Below, in pieces: positions 8,616 to 17,278 of a stretch of 64,000 bases of DNA. The stretch lies in NCBI GenBank assembly GCA_934203205.1, contig CAKPYV010000005.1, positions 1 to 64,000 of the forward strand, given 5' to 3'. The notes under the pieces were generated by a model, which worked only from the letters and a program-made list of their open reading frames with translations, ran no database searches and had not been told where the DNA came from. Within the stretch, counting starts at the first letter, position 1. Each line of letters begins with the position of its first letter. This stretch comes from an uncultured Anaerovibrio sp. Lineage in GTDB: Bacteria; Bacillota; Negativicutes; Selenomonadales; Selenomonadaceae. Position numbers and translations under genes: made by a program.

Positions 8616-9845
8616 TTACTTCTCTGGGAAGAACTCCTTATGAATTGCATTGGCAGCTTCCTTCAGCTGGGAGCCCTTAATCAGGCAGGAAATACTGATT
8701 TCAGAGGTGCTGATAGCATCAATATTTACCTTGGCATCAGCCAGAGCGCCAAACATTCTGGTAGCAATACCAGGGTTGCCCAGCATACCTGCACCAACGA
8801 TGGAAACCTTAGCTACATCCTCTTCAATGAGAACTGCTACAGCGTGAAGCTTCTCAGCAACGCCATCCACAATCTTCTTAGCCTCTGCCAAATCATCCTG
8901 AGTAATAGTGAATACCATATCAGTTACATTCTTTTCAATATTTCTGATACTCTGAACAATCATATCTACAGCAATATTCTTCTCGGACAAAGCGGAGAAA
9001 ATAGCATGAGCTACACCTGGATCATTTGGAACACCCAGAACTGCTACCTTTGCTACATTGCTATCATGGGCTACGCCACGAATTAAGAAATCCTTCTCTT
9101 CCATTGTATATGCCTCCCTAATCATAGTGCCTGGTTTGTTGGTAAAGGTTGAACGAACGTGGATTGGAATGTTGAAATACATACCCATCTCTACAGAGCG
9201 AGGCTGCATAACCCCAGCTCCCAGACGAGCCATCTCCAGCATTTCATCGTAGGTAATCTCCTTCATCTTGCGAGCATCAGGTACCAGACGAGGATCAGCA
9301 GAATATACACCGTCAACATCTGTATAGATTTCGCAGGCATCAGCCTTCAATGCACCAGCTAATGCAACAGCAGAGGTATCGGAACCACCACGGCCCAGAG
9401 TTACAGGATCGCCCTTTTCATCGGCGCCCTGGAAACCTGCAACAACAACGATCTTGCCTTTCTCCAGCTCCTTGCGGACACGGGATGGCTTAATATCTAC
9501 AATCTTGCCCTTGGTATGAACAGAATTGGTACGCATGCCTACCATAGGACCAGTCAGAGAAATAGCCTTCTGGCCCAGGCTCTTGAAAGCCATTGTCAGC
9601 AGGGAAATAGAAACCTGTTCACCAGTGGTCAGCAGCATATCCATCTCTCTGGAGTACTGATAAGGATTGCTATTTATGCCCTTGGCCAGCTCAATCAGGT
9701 CATCTGTGGTATCACCCATTGCAGATACAACCATAACAATCTGGTCACCAGGCTTTTTTTCTTCAATAATTCTCTTGGCTACATTCATAATCTTTTCAGT
9801 AGAGCCTACTGAACTACCGCCAAACTTTTTAACAATTAAAGCCAT
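8616..9845 (-). CDS. lysC: aspartate kinase
   Basis: Phosphorylates aspartate, the first step to lysine, diaminopimelate, threonine and methionine. The amino acid kinase domain begins with KFGGSS (7-12). It carries a GFQGADEKGDPVTLGRGGSDTSA-type substrate loop (about 155-177) and the VYSADPR segment. From about residue 265 two ACT domains follow, the usual site of feedback inhibition by lysine and/or threonine. The length (409) fits monofunctional class enzymes. ATG follows AGGGGGAG. No lysine riboswitch is visible in the 130 bases upstream; a simple promoter is (9899-9927). The next diaminopimelate gene in the window, dapA, is 29 kb away. Confidence 0.95.
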   Translation of the reverse strand: MALIVKKFGGSSVGSTEKIMNVAKRIIEEKKPGDQIVMVVSAMGDTTDDLIELAKGINSNPYQYSREMDMLLTTGEQVSISLLTMAFKSLGQKAISLTGPMVGMRTNSVHTKGKIVDIKPSRVRKELEKGKIVVVAGFQGADEKGDPVTLGRGGSDTSAVALAGALKADACEIYTDVDGVYSADPRLVPDARKMKEITYDEMLEMARLGAGVMQPRSVEMGMYFNIPIHVRSTFTNKPGTMIREAYTMEEKDFLIRGVAHDSNVAKVAVLGVPNDPGVAHAIFSALSEKNIAVDMIVQSIRNIEKNVTDMVFTITQDDLAEAKKIVDGVAEKLHAVAVLIEEDVAKVSIVGAGMLGNPGIATRMFGALADAKVNIDAISTSEISISCLIKGSQLKEAANAIHKEFFPEK

Positions 9846-9898
9846 GTCTCTCCCCCTAAAATAGGTTTATTAGCCTGAATACGTTTCAAACGAGTTAT

Positions 9899-9927
9899 AT
9901 TATAATATAAAAAAAATCATTCGTCTA
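9899..9927 (-). promoter_or_regulatory. promoter of lysC
   Basis: Leftward TAGACG (9927-9922), 17-base spacer, TATAAT (9904-9899), the latter inside an AT palindrome. It separates lysC transcription from ruvC. Confidence 0.5.
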
Positions 9928-9977
9928 CCCCAAAAACACACTTTTTAACATTTTACCGTATGTATACATGAATACAT

Positions 9978-10472
9978 TTACAAATTATTCCGAAATGTAA
10001 AGCTATTCATCATATGGGAAGTACAAATGGCCACTGCCAATGCATCCGCCACATCATCAGGCTTAGGTGGCTTGGGCAAATTCAGAATCTTGGTTACCAT
10101 ATAGATAACCTGCTCCTTGGTGGCCTTGCCATAGCCTGTTACGGACTGTTTAACCTGCAAAGGTGTTCTCTCTATAAGACGGAGATTGTTCTTGGCTGCT
10201 GTTAGCAGAATAACTCCTCTGGCCTGACCTACAGGAATAGCCGTATCCACATTGCGGTTAAAAAATAACTGCTCCACCCCCATAGCATCTGGCTGATACT
10301 TCTTTATCAGCTCATCCAGACCGTCGTATATCTTCATCAGTCTATCCTGCATAGGCGCCTTGGGGCTGGTGATAATAGCGCCATATTCATGGGCTATCAG
10401 CCTGCTGCCTCTAGCCTCTACAAAGCCATAACCGCAAATTGCCGTGCCAGGATCTATGCCCAATGCCAACAT
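9978..10472 (-). CDS. ruvC: Holliday junction resolvase RuvC
   Basis: Cuts four-way DNA junctions in recombinational repair, working with RuvAB. Counting from the ATG at 10472 (chosen because GAGGTG lies nine bases upstream; a GTG four codons earlier overlaps that site), the catalytic acidic residues are D7 in GIDPG, E67 in MGVEQLFF, and D140 and D143 in KPDDVADALA. The length is 164, normal. yebC is just upstream, as in many bacteria, but ruvA and ruvB do not follow: the next gene is lysC with its own promoter. The terminator between yebC and ruvC suggests ruvC depends on read-through or its own weak promoter. Confidence 0.95.
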   Translation of the reverse strand: MLALGIDPGTAICGYGFVEARGSRLIAHEYGAIITSPKAPMQDRLMKIYDGLDELIKKYQPDAMGVEQLFFNRNVDTAIPVGQARGVILLTAAKNNLRLIERTPLQVKQSVTGYGKATKEQVIYMVTKILNLPKPPKPDDVADALAVAICTSHMMNSFTFRNNL

Positions 10473-10498
10473 ATCTAAATTCACCTCGCAAAAAAGGA

Positions 10499-10525
10499 GC
10501 CGTCACATTATACCAATGTGACAGC
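10499..10525 (-). terminator. terminator between yebC and ruvC
   Basis: GTCACATT and AATGTGAC arms with outer GC pairs and a five-base loop; leftward it is followed by TCCTTTTTT. It lies immediately before the ruvC ribosome site, so it could also control ruvC expression. Confidence 0.7.
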
Positions 10526-10541
10526 CCCCATAAATCAAATT

Positions 10542-11276
10542 TTACTCTTCCTCGTCCATTTCGTAGTTGCCGTATACTTCCTGAACATCATCGTTTTCCT
10601 CGAGAGCATCCAGCATCTTCTGCATCTTTACAGCAGCATCACCCTCAACCTTAACGGTGTTATCAGGAACCATAGTAACCTCTGCGGAAACGGTCTCAAT
10701 GCCCTTTTCGCCCAGAGCCTTTTCAATATCATCAAATGCTTCTGGATCTGCAATGATTTCGAATACATCATCCTCATTCTTCAGATCCTCAGCGCCAGCC
10801 TCCAGTACCAGCTCCATCAGGGCATCTTCGTCATCAAAGGTTTCCTTCTCTACAACGAAAACGGCTCTCTTCTGGAACATCCAGCCTACACAGCCAGTCT
10901 CGCCCAGATTACCGCCATGCTTGGAGAAGATGTGACGAATATCTGCTGCAGTACGATTGCGGTTATCAGTAAGAATATCCAGCATAATAGCTGTGCCGCC
11001 AGGACCATAACCCTCATAGGTCAGCTCCTCATAATTGCTGCCATCAGATGCACCCAGGCCCTTCTGGATAGCACGATTGATATTGTCCTTTGGAATATTG
11101 TTGGACTTGGCCTTGCTGAGAGCCAGCTTCAAACGCATATTACCGGTAGGATCTGCACCGCCCATACGAACAGCAATGGTAATCTCACGACCGATTTTGG
11201 TGGTAATCTTGCCACGGATTGCGTCATTTGCGCCTTTTTTTCTCTTAATATTTGCCCACTTAGAATGTCCTGACAT
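10542..11276 (-). CDS. yebC: YebC/PmpR family protein
   Basis: Conserved cytoplasmic protein of the YebC family. Members are described as DNA-binding regulators (PmpR) and, more recently, as factors that help ribosomes through difficult proline-rich stretches. The start MSGHSKWANIKRKKG is the family hallmark; it is fixed by ATG at 11276 with AAGGAG eight bases before. In-frame codons further upstream are not part of the gene. Three domains are expected: an N-terminal helical bundle (to about 80), an acidic middle with VGWMFQKRAVF, and a C-terminal alpha-beta part. The tail is very acidic (EENDDVQEVYGNYEMDEEE). The length, 244, is typical. It lies upstream of ruvC, the common arrangement. Confidence 0.95.
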   Translation of the reverse strand: MSGHSKWANIKRKKGANDAIRGKITTKIGREITIAVRMGGADPTGNMRLKLALSKAKSNNIPKDNINRAIQKGLGASDGSNYEELTYEGYGPGGTAIMLDILTDNRNRTAADIRHIFSKHGGNLGETGCVGWMFQKRAVFVVEKETFDDEDALMELVLEAGAEDLKNEDDVFEIIADPEAFDDIEKALGEKGIETVSAEVTMVPDNTVKVEGDAAVKMQKMLDALEENDDVQEVYGNYEMDEEE

Positions 11277-11327
11277 GTATATTACTCCTTTGTTTATTGT
11301 ATAGCCTGTCCATAGGACAGATAAAAA

Positions 11328-11351
11328 GCTGTTAATCAGCATATTAACAGC
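11328..11351 (-). terminator. terminator of tyrS
   Basis: GCTGTTAAT and ATTAACAGC, nine perfect pairs with a six-base loop, followed leftward by TTTTTA. A palindrome (CTGTCC-ATA-GGACAG, 11306-11320) follows between it and yebC. Confidence 0.8.
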
Positions 11352-11401
11352 CTATGCCCCAAAGATCATGAACTGAAAATATGCCTTACAGCCATATAGC
11401 A

Positions 11402-12622
11402 TTATTTTACCAGACGGTAGAACTTCTTCTTGCCCTTTCTCACAATAGCCTCACCATTGGTGAAATCCCCATCTGTCAATACGTAATCTGGATCTGACAC
11501 CTTGGCATCATTGAGAGAAAGACCATTCTGCTTAATCAAGCGGCGGCCTTCGCCTTTGGACTCAAATACCTGACCAGCCACCAGAATATCCAAAAGCTTC
11601 TGGCCCTCATTCTCAGCAGTCAGCTGGATGGTAGGCATATTCTCATTGGAGCCGGAGCCACCAAATACAGCCTCTGCAGCAGCCTGAGCCTTATCTGCCT
11701 CCTCCTGGCCATGTACCAGCTTGGTTACCTCATAGGCCAATACCTTCTTGGCCTCATTAATAGCGGCATCCTGCAGGCTGCCCAGACGATGAACCTCCTC
11801 CATAGGCAGGAAGGTCAAAAGTGCCAAGCACTTCTCCACATCAGCATCGTCCACATTACGCCAGTACTGATAGAAATCATAGACAGGAGTCTTTTCCTTA
11901 TCCAGCCAGAGAGCACCGCCAGCAGTTTTGCCCATCTTCTTGCCATCGCTCTTGGTCAGCAGAGTAAATGTGAGACCATAAACCGCATCGCCAGTCTTGC
12001 GACGGGTAAGCTCTACACCGCCAATAATATTGGACCACTGGTCGTCGCCACCCATTTCCAGCTTCAGATTGTAACGACGATGAAGCTCCAGGAAGTCATA
12101 GGACTGCATAATCATGTAGTTGAACTCCAGGAAGGTCAAGCCCTTTTCCATACGGTTCTTGTAGCACTCAGCTGTCAGCATACGATTAACAGTAAAATGA
12201 GGGCCTACATCCCGCAGCAGCTCAATGTAGTTCAGCTTGCGAAGCCAATCTCCGTTGTTGACAATCAGAGCCTTGTCGTCGCTGAAATCAATAAATCTAG
12301 CCATCTGCTCCTTGAAGCGATTGCAATTGTACTCAATATCCTCATCGGTAAGCATCTTGCGCATATCGGTACGACCAGATGGATCACCTACAGTACCAGT
12401 ACCGCCGCCTACCAGACAAATAGGACGATGACCTGCTCTCTGCATATGGGCCATAACCATCAACCCAAGGAAATGACCTACATGAAGGCTATCTGCTGTT
12501 GGATCAAAGCCTACATAGAAGGTTACCTTCTCGTTAGCCAGCATTTTCCGCACTTCGTCCTCGTTGGTGCATTGGGCGATATAGCCTCTTTCCTTCAATA
12601 CATCAAAAATACTTGTACTCAC
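11402..12622 (-). CDS. tyrS: tyrosyl-tRNA synthetase
   Basis: Charges tRNA-Tyr. I place the start at GTG 12622 because AAGGAG lies 11 bases upstream and the protein then begins STSIFDVLKERG like its relatives; an in-frame ATG 18 codons earlier would add an unusual lead. The class I HIGH motif appears as HVGH (47-50), after the tyrosine-pocket YVGFDPTADSL. The second signature is the KMGKT variant near 230. The C-terminal S4 RNA-binding domain occupies roughly 335-406. The length is 406. It lies 62 bases after the class A PBP gene on the same strand. No T-box is recognisable in that gap, and it ends with a strong terminator. Confidence 0.95.
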   Translation of the reverse strand: MSTSIFDVLKERGYIAQCTNEDEVRKMLANEKVTFYVGFDPTADSLHVGHFLGLMVMAHMQRAGHRPICLVGGGTGTVGDPSGRTDMRKMLTDEDIEYNCNRFKEQMARFIDFSDDKALIVNNGDWLRKLNYIELLRDVGPHFTVNRMLTAECYKNRMEKGLTFLEFNYMIMQSYDFLELHRRYNLKLEMGGDDQWSNIIGGVELTRRKTGDAVYGLTFTLLTKSDGKKMGKTAGGALWLDKEKTPVYDFYQYWRNVDDADVEKCLALLTFLPMEEVHRLGSLQDAAINEAKKVLAYEVTKLVHGQEEADKAQAAAEAVFGGSGSNENMPTIQLTAENEGQKLLDILVAGQVFESKGEGRRLIKQNGLSLNDAKVSDPDYVLTDGDFTNGEAIVRKGKKKFYRLVK

Positions 12623-12684
12623 TTTATCTATCTCTCCTTGTATGGGCCAATAAGTTTTATTCCCTATCGGCCCCAACTTAGCAA

Positions 12685-14787
12685 TTAATTAGCTTTTTTA
12701 CCGCCAGCTCCCGGAACCGGTGCTGGTGCTGCTGGTGCCGGAGCTGCATCTGGTGCCTGTGGCGCAGATTGGCCGCCAGCGTTATTGCCATTGCCATTGG
12801 TCTGTTGCTGGTTCTTGGCATCCTTTTTAGTATCCTTGCCATCCTTTTCCTTAGCATCCTTATCCTTTTCCTTGGCGGAAGCCACTGGCTTATCAGAGGA
12901 TGGTGTCAAATATGCACCGCTAAAGTTCTTATTTGGCATGGACTGAACCACCTTGGACATAAAGGCTTTCCAAATGGTTGCCGGCGTAGTACCGCCAGTC
13001 ATATTTCCCATGCGGGAATTGTCATCACAGCCTACCCAGACACCGGCTACCAAATCAGGTACATAGCCTACAAACCAGGCATCCTGATAATTATCTGTAG
13101 TACCGGTCTTGCCTGCTGCTGGTCTGCCAATATTGGCACCAGTACCAGTACCTCTGGCAATAACACCCATCAGCATGCTGGTCAGTTCATTGGCCGAAGT
13201 CTTTTTGATTGCCTGCTCAGATTTTGGCTGAGCTTCCTCCAGAACCTCGCCTTTCTGATCCAGCACCTTGACAATAGCCACCGGAGCCACATGCACACCA
13301 TCATTGGCAAAGGTGCCATAGGCACTGGTCATTTCCAGGGGAGTTACACCTTTGGTCATACCACCAATGGTCACTGCATAGTTCATATCATTAGCAGCTC
13401 CCTCCTTAACAAAGGTGGAAATACCCATTTTCTCGGCCAGATAAATAATTTTATCCATGCCTACCTCCTGAGCAATCCGTACCGTAGGTACATTCAAGGA
13501 GTGTTCTGCCACATAACGCATGGTAACAGTACCGCTAAAATTACGACTGTAGTTCTGAGGCTGCCAACCACCAATATTAATTGGCTTATCCTCAACAGTA
13601 GAGGATGGTGTTAAACCATTCTCCAAGGCAGCTGCAAAAACAAATGGCTTGAAGGCTGAGCCTGGCTGTCTCTCTGCCATAGTAGCACGATTAAACTGGT
13701 CTGTGCCACGACCGCCTACCATTGCCTTAATATAGCCTGTGGATGGTTCAATAGCTACCAATGCTCCCTGTGGCTGCTTGTTGCCGCTGCCATCAGTGGA
13801 GTAGTTAGGCAGATTTTGCATAGCTGCCTCTGCTGCCTGCTGCATATCCTTGTCCAAGGTAGTATAAATCTTCAGACCGTCCTGATATACGGCATCTGCA
13901 CCGTATTTTTCAATCATCTGCTGAGTTACATAGTCAATGAAATATGAAGCAAAATGGTTGTCAGACTGCGGCTGGGATTTAACTAGATTCAGATTCTCCG
14001 CCTTGGTCTTGGCAGCTGTGGAACTACTAATATAACCATATTTAGACATCTGGTCCAAAACTACGCCCTTGCGCTCCTGAGCCGCCTGCAAATTGTTCAA
14101 AGGTGAGAAATAATTTGGGCTCTTGGGAATACCGGCCAACATGGCACATTCATTCAAATCCAAATCCTCAACATTTTTGCCAAAATAGGTTTTGGCTGCA
14201 GCCTGGACACCATATGCACCCTGACCAAAATAAATCTGATTAAGATAAAGCTCCAGTATCTCATCCTTGGTATATTTCCGTTCCAGCTGCAAAGCCAGGA
14301 AAACCTCCTGAACCTTACGTTTAAGAGTTCTATCCTGAGTCAAGTAAGCATTCTTGGCCAGCTGCTGAGTAATGGTAGAGCCACCCTCAGATACACCCTT
14401 GTTGGTAATATTGGCTATAACAGCACGCATAATACCCTTGGGGTCTACACCAGCATGCTCATAGAACCGCACATCCTCCACGGCAATAAAAGCATCCTTC
14501 AAATGCTCTGGAATCTTGTCGATTTTTACCGGCACTCGATTCTGTTCAGCATGAACATTAGCCAGCTCGTTGCCATTAATATCATAAATATGTGAGGAAG
14601 CCGCCGGCCTTACATCCTCCAAATCCTGCTTGGTATTCAGGGTTGCTGTCAGGAATCCGCAACCAACACCTGCTATCATCACCGCCAAAATTACAGCAAA
14701 GACAGTCAATATTCTAGTACCGCTATTTTTCTGGGGCGGTTTATGAGCCTGCCTTGTTCTCTTGGCCGCTCCTGTACGCTTTTCCAT
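12685..14787 (-). CDS. class A penicillin-binding protein (PBP1A type)
   Basis: Bifunctional murein synthase anchored in the inner membrane: glycan polymerase plus transpeptidase. The ATG at 14787 has AAGGAGG six bases before it; an upstream in-frame Met lacks one. A basic cytoplasmic segment (1-27) is followed by one membrane helix (about 28-50). The GT51 domain contains EDVRFYEHAGVD and GGSTITQQLAKN. The transpeptidase domain has SAFK, SLN and KTGTT motifs (serine, SxN, KTG boxes). The last 70 residues are a Lys/Asp-rich then Pro/Ala/Gly-rich tail, probably disordered. The length is 700. tyrS follows at 62 bases. A second GT51 protein lies at 34075-34851. Confidence 0.94.
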   Translation of the reverse strand: MEKRTGAAKRTRQAHKPPQKNSGTRILTVFAVILAVMIAGVGCGFLTATLNTKQDLEDVRPAASSHIYDINGNELANVHAEQNRVPVKIDKIPEHLKDAFIAVEDVRFYEHAGVDPKGIMRAVIANITNKGVSEGGSTITQQLAKNAYLTQDRTLKRKVQEVFLALQLERKYTKDEILELYLNQIYFGQGAYGVQAAAKTYFGKNVEDLDLNECAMLAGIPKSPNYFSPLNNLQAAQERKGVVLDQMSKYGYISSSTAAKTKAENLNLVKSQPQSDNHFASYFIDYVTQQMIEKYGADAVYQDGLKIYTTLDKDMQQAAEAAMQNLPNYSTDGSGNKQPQGALVAIEPSTGYIKAMVGGRGTDQFNRATMAERQPGSAFKPFVFAAALENGLTPSSTVEDKPINIGGWQPQNYSRNFSGTVTMRYVAEHSLNVPTVRIAQEVGMDKIIYLAEKMGISTFVKEGAANDMNYAVTIGGMTKGVTPLEMTSAYGTFANDGVHVAPVAIVKVLDQKGEVLEEAQPKSEQAIKKTSANELTSMLMGVIARGTGTGANIGRPAAGKTGTTDNYQDAWFVGYVPDLVAGVWVGCDDNSRMGNMTGGTTPATIWKAFMSKVVQSMPNKNFSGAYLTPSSDKPVASAKEKDKDAKEKDGKDTKKDAKNQQQTNGNGNNAGGQSAPQAPDAAPAPAAPAPVPGAGGKKAN

Positions 14788-14875
14788 GGAATGCCTCCTT
14801 AGTAAGAGTGATAAAAATTTAATCACACAAATACAGAATACATTTTACCACAAAAATACTTTCTTGGGTAGACAA

Positions 14876-17257
14876 TTATTGCAGTTCCACCAAGGTTGCC
14901 CCGGTTCCTCCTTCGCTCATATCAGCGAAATTAAAGTTAGCCACATTGCGATGGCGCTTCAAATAACTGTGTACACCCTTTCGCAGGGCCCCAGTACCCT
15001 TGCCATGAATAATCAACACCTGACTCAGGCCTGCCATAACAGAATCGTCAATAAATCTATCCAAGGCTACCTCGGCTTCATCCACCATCATACCACGAAT
15101 ATCAATATCCCGATGAGCCTGCTGAGTTTTGCCCATGAAGCTGTTGCCCCTGCCGCCAGATTTTTTGCCATTACCCACAGATGTCTTTTTTTCCTTGGGA
15201 GCCTTGTCCACAAATTTACATTCCTTGGCCTTGACATTTATCTTCATACTGCCCAGCTGAACCTCCAGCTCCTTGCCCTTCACAGAAAGCACTGTTCCCT
15301 TTTGATCCAGCTTGGTTACATAAACAATATCTCCAGCCTCCAGTTCCTTCAAATCCACAGACTTGCGATAGGCCTTGACGGAAACAATACCCTGACGGAC
15401 CTTGCCTGCTGCCTCATCAATTCTGGCTCTGGCCTCCTGAATGGCAGCTTGTCGCTTCTGGATACCCTGATCGTTAAACTGCTCCTTCAATTCTTTGATC
15501 ACAGCCTCAGATTCCCGACGCATACGGCGTACCAACACAGCTCCCTCATCCTTGGCCTTGCGGATAATATCAGCCTTCTTCTGATTCAGCTCCACCCGCA
15601 TAGCCTCAGCTCTGGCCTCCATCTGCTCCGCCCGGCGCAATCTGGTTTCAATATCAGCATTCATCTGCTCATAAAGCATTTTTTCCTTTTCCAGCTGATT
15701 AATAACCTGTTCAAACTGGGCATGGTCAGCCTGAATCAGCTGTTTGGCCCGAATAATCAGGGATTCGCTTAGGCCTAATCTACGGCTTATGGCAAAGGCG
15801 TTGCTGGCTCCTGGAATACCAATCAGCAGACGATAGGTAGGCCGCAGGGTAGCCACATCAAATTCCACACAGGCATTTTCAATCCCCTCCCGACCAAAGG
15901 CAAAGGTCTTTAGCTCAGAATAATGGGTGGTAGCCACTACAGAAGCCTTAATGGTCAATAACCGCTCCAGAATAGACATGGCCAAAGCCGCGCCCTCCTC
16001 TGGATCCGTACCAGCTCCCAGCTCATCTAGGAGCAGCAAATCATCAGATTCCACCTGCTCCAAAATAGACACTAAATGAGTCATATGAGCGGAAAATGTA
16101 CTAAGGCTTTGCTCAATGCTCTGCTCGTCGCCAATATCTGCATAAATATTATTATAAACAGCCATCTGAGAACCAGACTCTGCCGGCAGGAACAATCCTG
16201 CCTGACACATCAGCACCAAAAGCCCCAAGGTTTTCATGGTAACGGTTTTACCGCCAGTATTAGGGCCTGTTACCAACAGCATGGTAAATTTTTCACCCAG
16301 AGTAATATCAATAGGTACTACCTTGTCTGCGGGCAAAAGTGGATGACGAGCTGACAGCAGCTTGGTTACTCTGTCCTCACTAATTATAGGCTCTGTGGCC
16401 TTCATTTCATAGGCCAAGGCCGCCTTGGCAAAGGCAAAATCAATCTGAGCCATGATTTCGCAATTATCCATAAGCTGTACATCGTTTTTGCGAATCTGCT
16501 GAGAGGCCTCCCGCAGAATCCGCTCCACCTCATGGCGCTCCGCAGCTGTAAGCTGTTTAATATCATTGTTAAGATTTACCACAGCCATTGGCTCAATAAA
16601 CAAGGTGGAACCGGTAGCTGACTGGTCGTGGACAATACCTGGTATGCTCTGGCGATATTCCTGCTTGACTGGCAGTACATATCTATCCCCGCGCATGGTA
16701 ACAATATTTTCCTGAAAATACTTCTGGTATTCATTGTTATGCAAAAGTCCTGCCAGATGATCCTTGATTTTGACCTGGCTAACCTTGATTTCCCGACGAA
16801 TCCGCCGCAGCTCTACGCTGGCATCATCTCGAAGATTGCCATGCTCGTCTACAATATGCTCCAGATTCCGCTCCAACTGGCCCAGAATCTCCAGATTACG
16901 AGCCCAGTTTTTCAGAATAGGAGCCTCCATTTCCAGCTCCTTGAAAAACCGCTTAATTTCCCGCATGGCATACATGGTAGTCAGAATATCCAAAAGCTCT
17001 GCCGGGTCCAGAACAGCTCCTAAGCCAATTTTTTTGATACTCTCCCGAATATCCTTAATGCCACCCAAAGGAGGATGAGCTGTGGAAGATACGTAAACCG
17101 CCTCAGCAGTCTGGCGCAATCTTTCCTTAACATCCTCGCTATCGCTAACAGGCAGCAGTCCCAAAGCCAGCTCTTTGCCTAATTTGGTGCCTGCCTTTTC
17201 TGCCAGTCTGGATAATATTCTCTTATATTCTAAAACCTTGAAGGATTCCTGTTTCAA
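14876..17257 (-). CDS. mutS2: MutS2, ribosome-rescue/anti-recombination ATPase with Smr domain
   Basis: MutS-like ATPase. MutS2 proteins are linked to suppressing homologous recombination and to splitting collided ribosomes. Start is TTG (17257) behind AGGAGG. The clamp and lever helices lead to Walker A GPNTGGKT (331-338), then DELGAGTDPEEGAALA (about 410-425). A long coiled coil (515-620) and a KOW-like segment precede the C-terminal Smr nuclease-type domain (715-793). Smr carries DIRGMMVDEA (DLRG variant) and HGKGTGALRKGV. The length of 793 is normal. It is separated by 21 bases from the U32 gene upstream, so the two probably form one transcript with the PBP gene behind them. Confidence 0.95.
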   Translation of the reverse strand: MKQESFKVLEYKRILSRLAEKAGTKLGKELALGLLPVSDSEDVKERLRQTAEAVYVSSTAHPPLGGIKDIRESIKKIGLGAVLDPAELLDILTTMYAMREIKRFFKELEMEAPILKNWARNLEILGQLERNLEHIVDEHGNLRDDASVELRRIRREIKVSQVKIKDHLAGLLHNNEYQKYFQENIVTMRGDRYVLPVKQEYRQSIPGIVHDQSATGSTLFIEPMAVVNLNNDIKQLTAAERHEVERILREASQQIRKNDVQLMDNCEIMAQIDFAFAKAALAYEMKATEPIISEDRVTKLLSARHPLLPADKVVPIDITLGEKFTMLLVTGPNTGGKTVTMKTLGLLVLMCQAGLFLPAESGSQMAVYNNIYADIGDEQSIEQSLSTFSAHMTHLVSILEQVESDDLLLLDELGAGTDPEEGAALAMSILERLLTIKASVVATTHYSELKTFAFGREGIENACVEFDVATLRPTYRLLIGIPGASNAFAISRRLGLSESLIIRAKQLIQADHAQFEQVINQLEKEKMLYEQMNADIETRLRRAEQMEARAEAMRVELNQKKADIIRKAKDEGAVLVRRMRRESEAVIKELKEQFNDQGIQKRQAAIQEARARIDEAAGKVRQGIVSVKAYRKSVDLKELEAGDIVYVTKLDQKGTVLSVKGKELEVQLGSMKINVKAKECKFVDKAPKEKKTSVGNGKKSGGRGNSFMGKTQQAHRDIDIRGMMVDEAEVALDRFIDDSVMAGLSQVLIIHGKGTGALRKGVHSYLKRHRNVANFNFADMSEGGTGATLVELQ

Positions 17258-17278
17258 TTTTTTCCTCCTATACCTATA

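Noticed and set aside
9846..9977. Lysine riboswitch upstream of lysC
   Set aside because: The gap is 132 bases and AT-rich, without the conserved multi-stem core; only a promoter is visible.
12623..12684. T-box leader upstream of tyrS
   Set aside because: Only 62 bases separate tyrS from the PBP gene, too short for a T-box.
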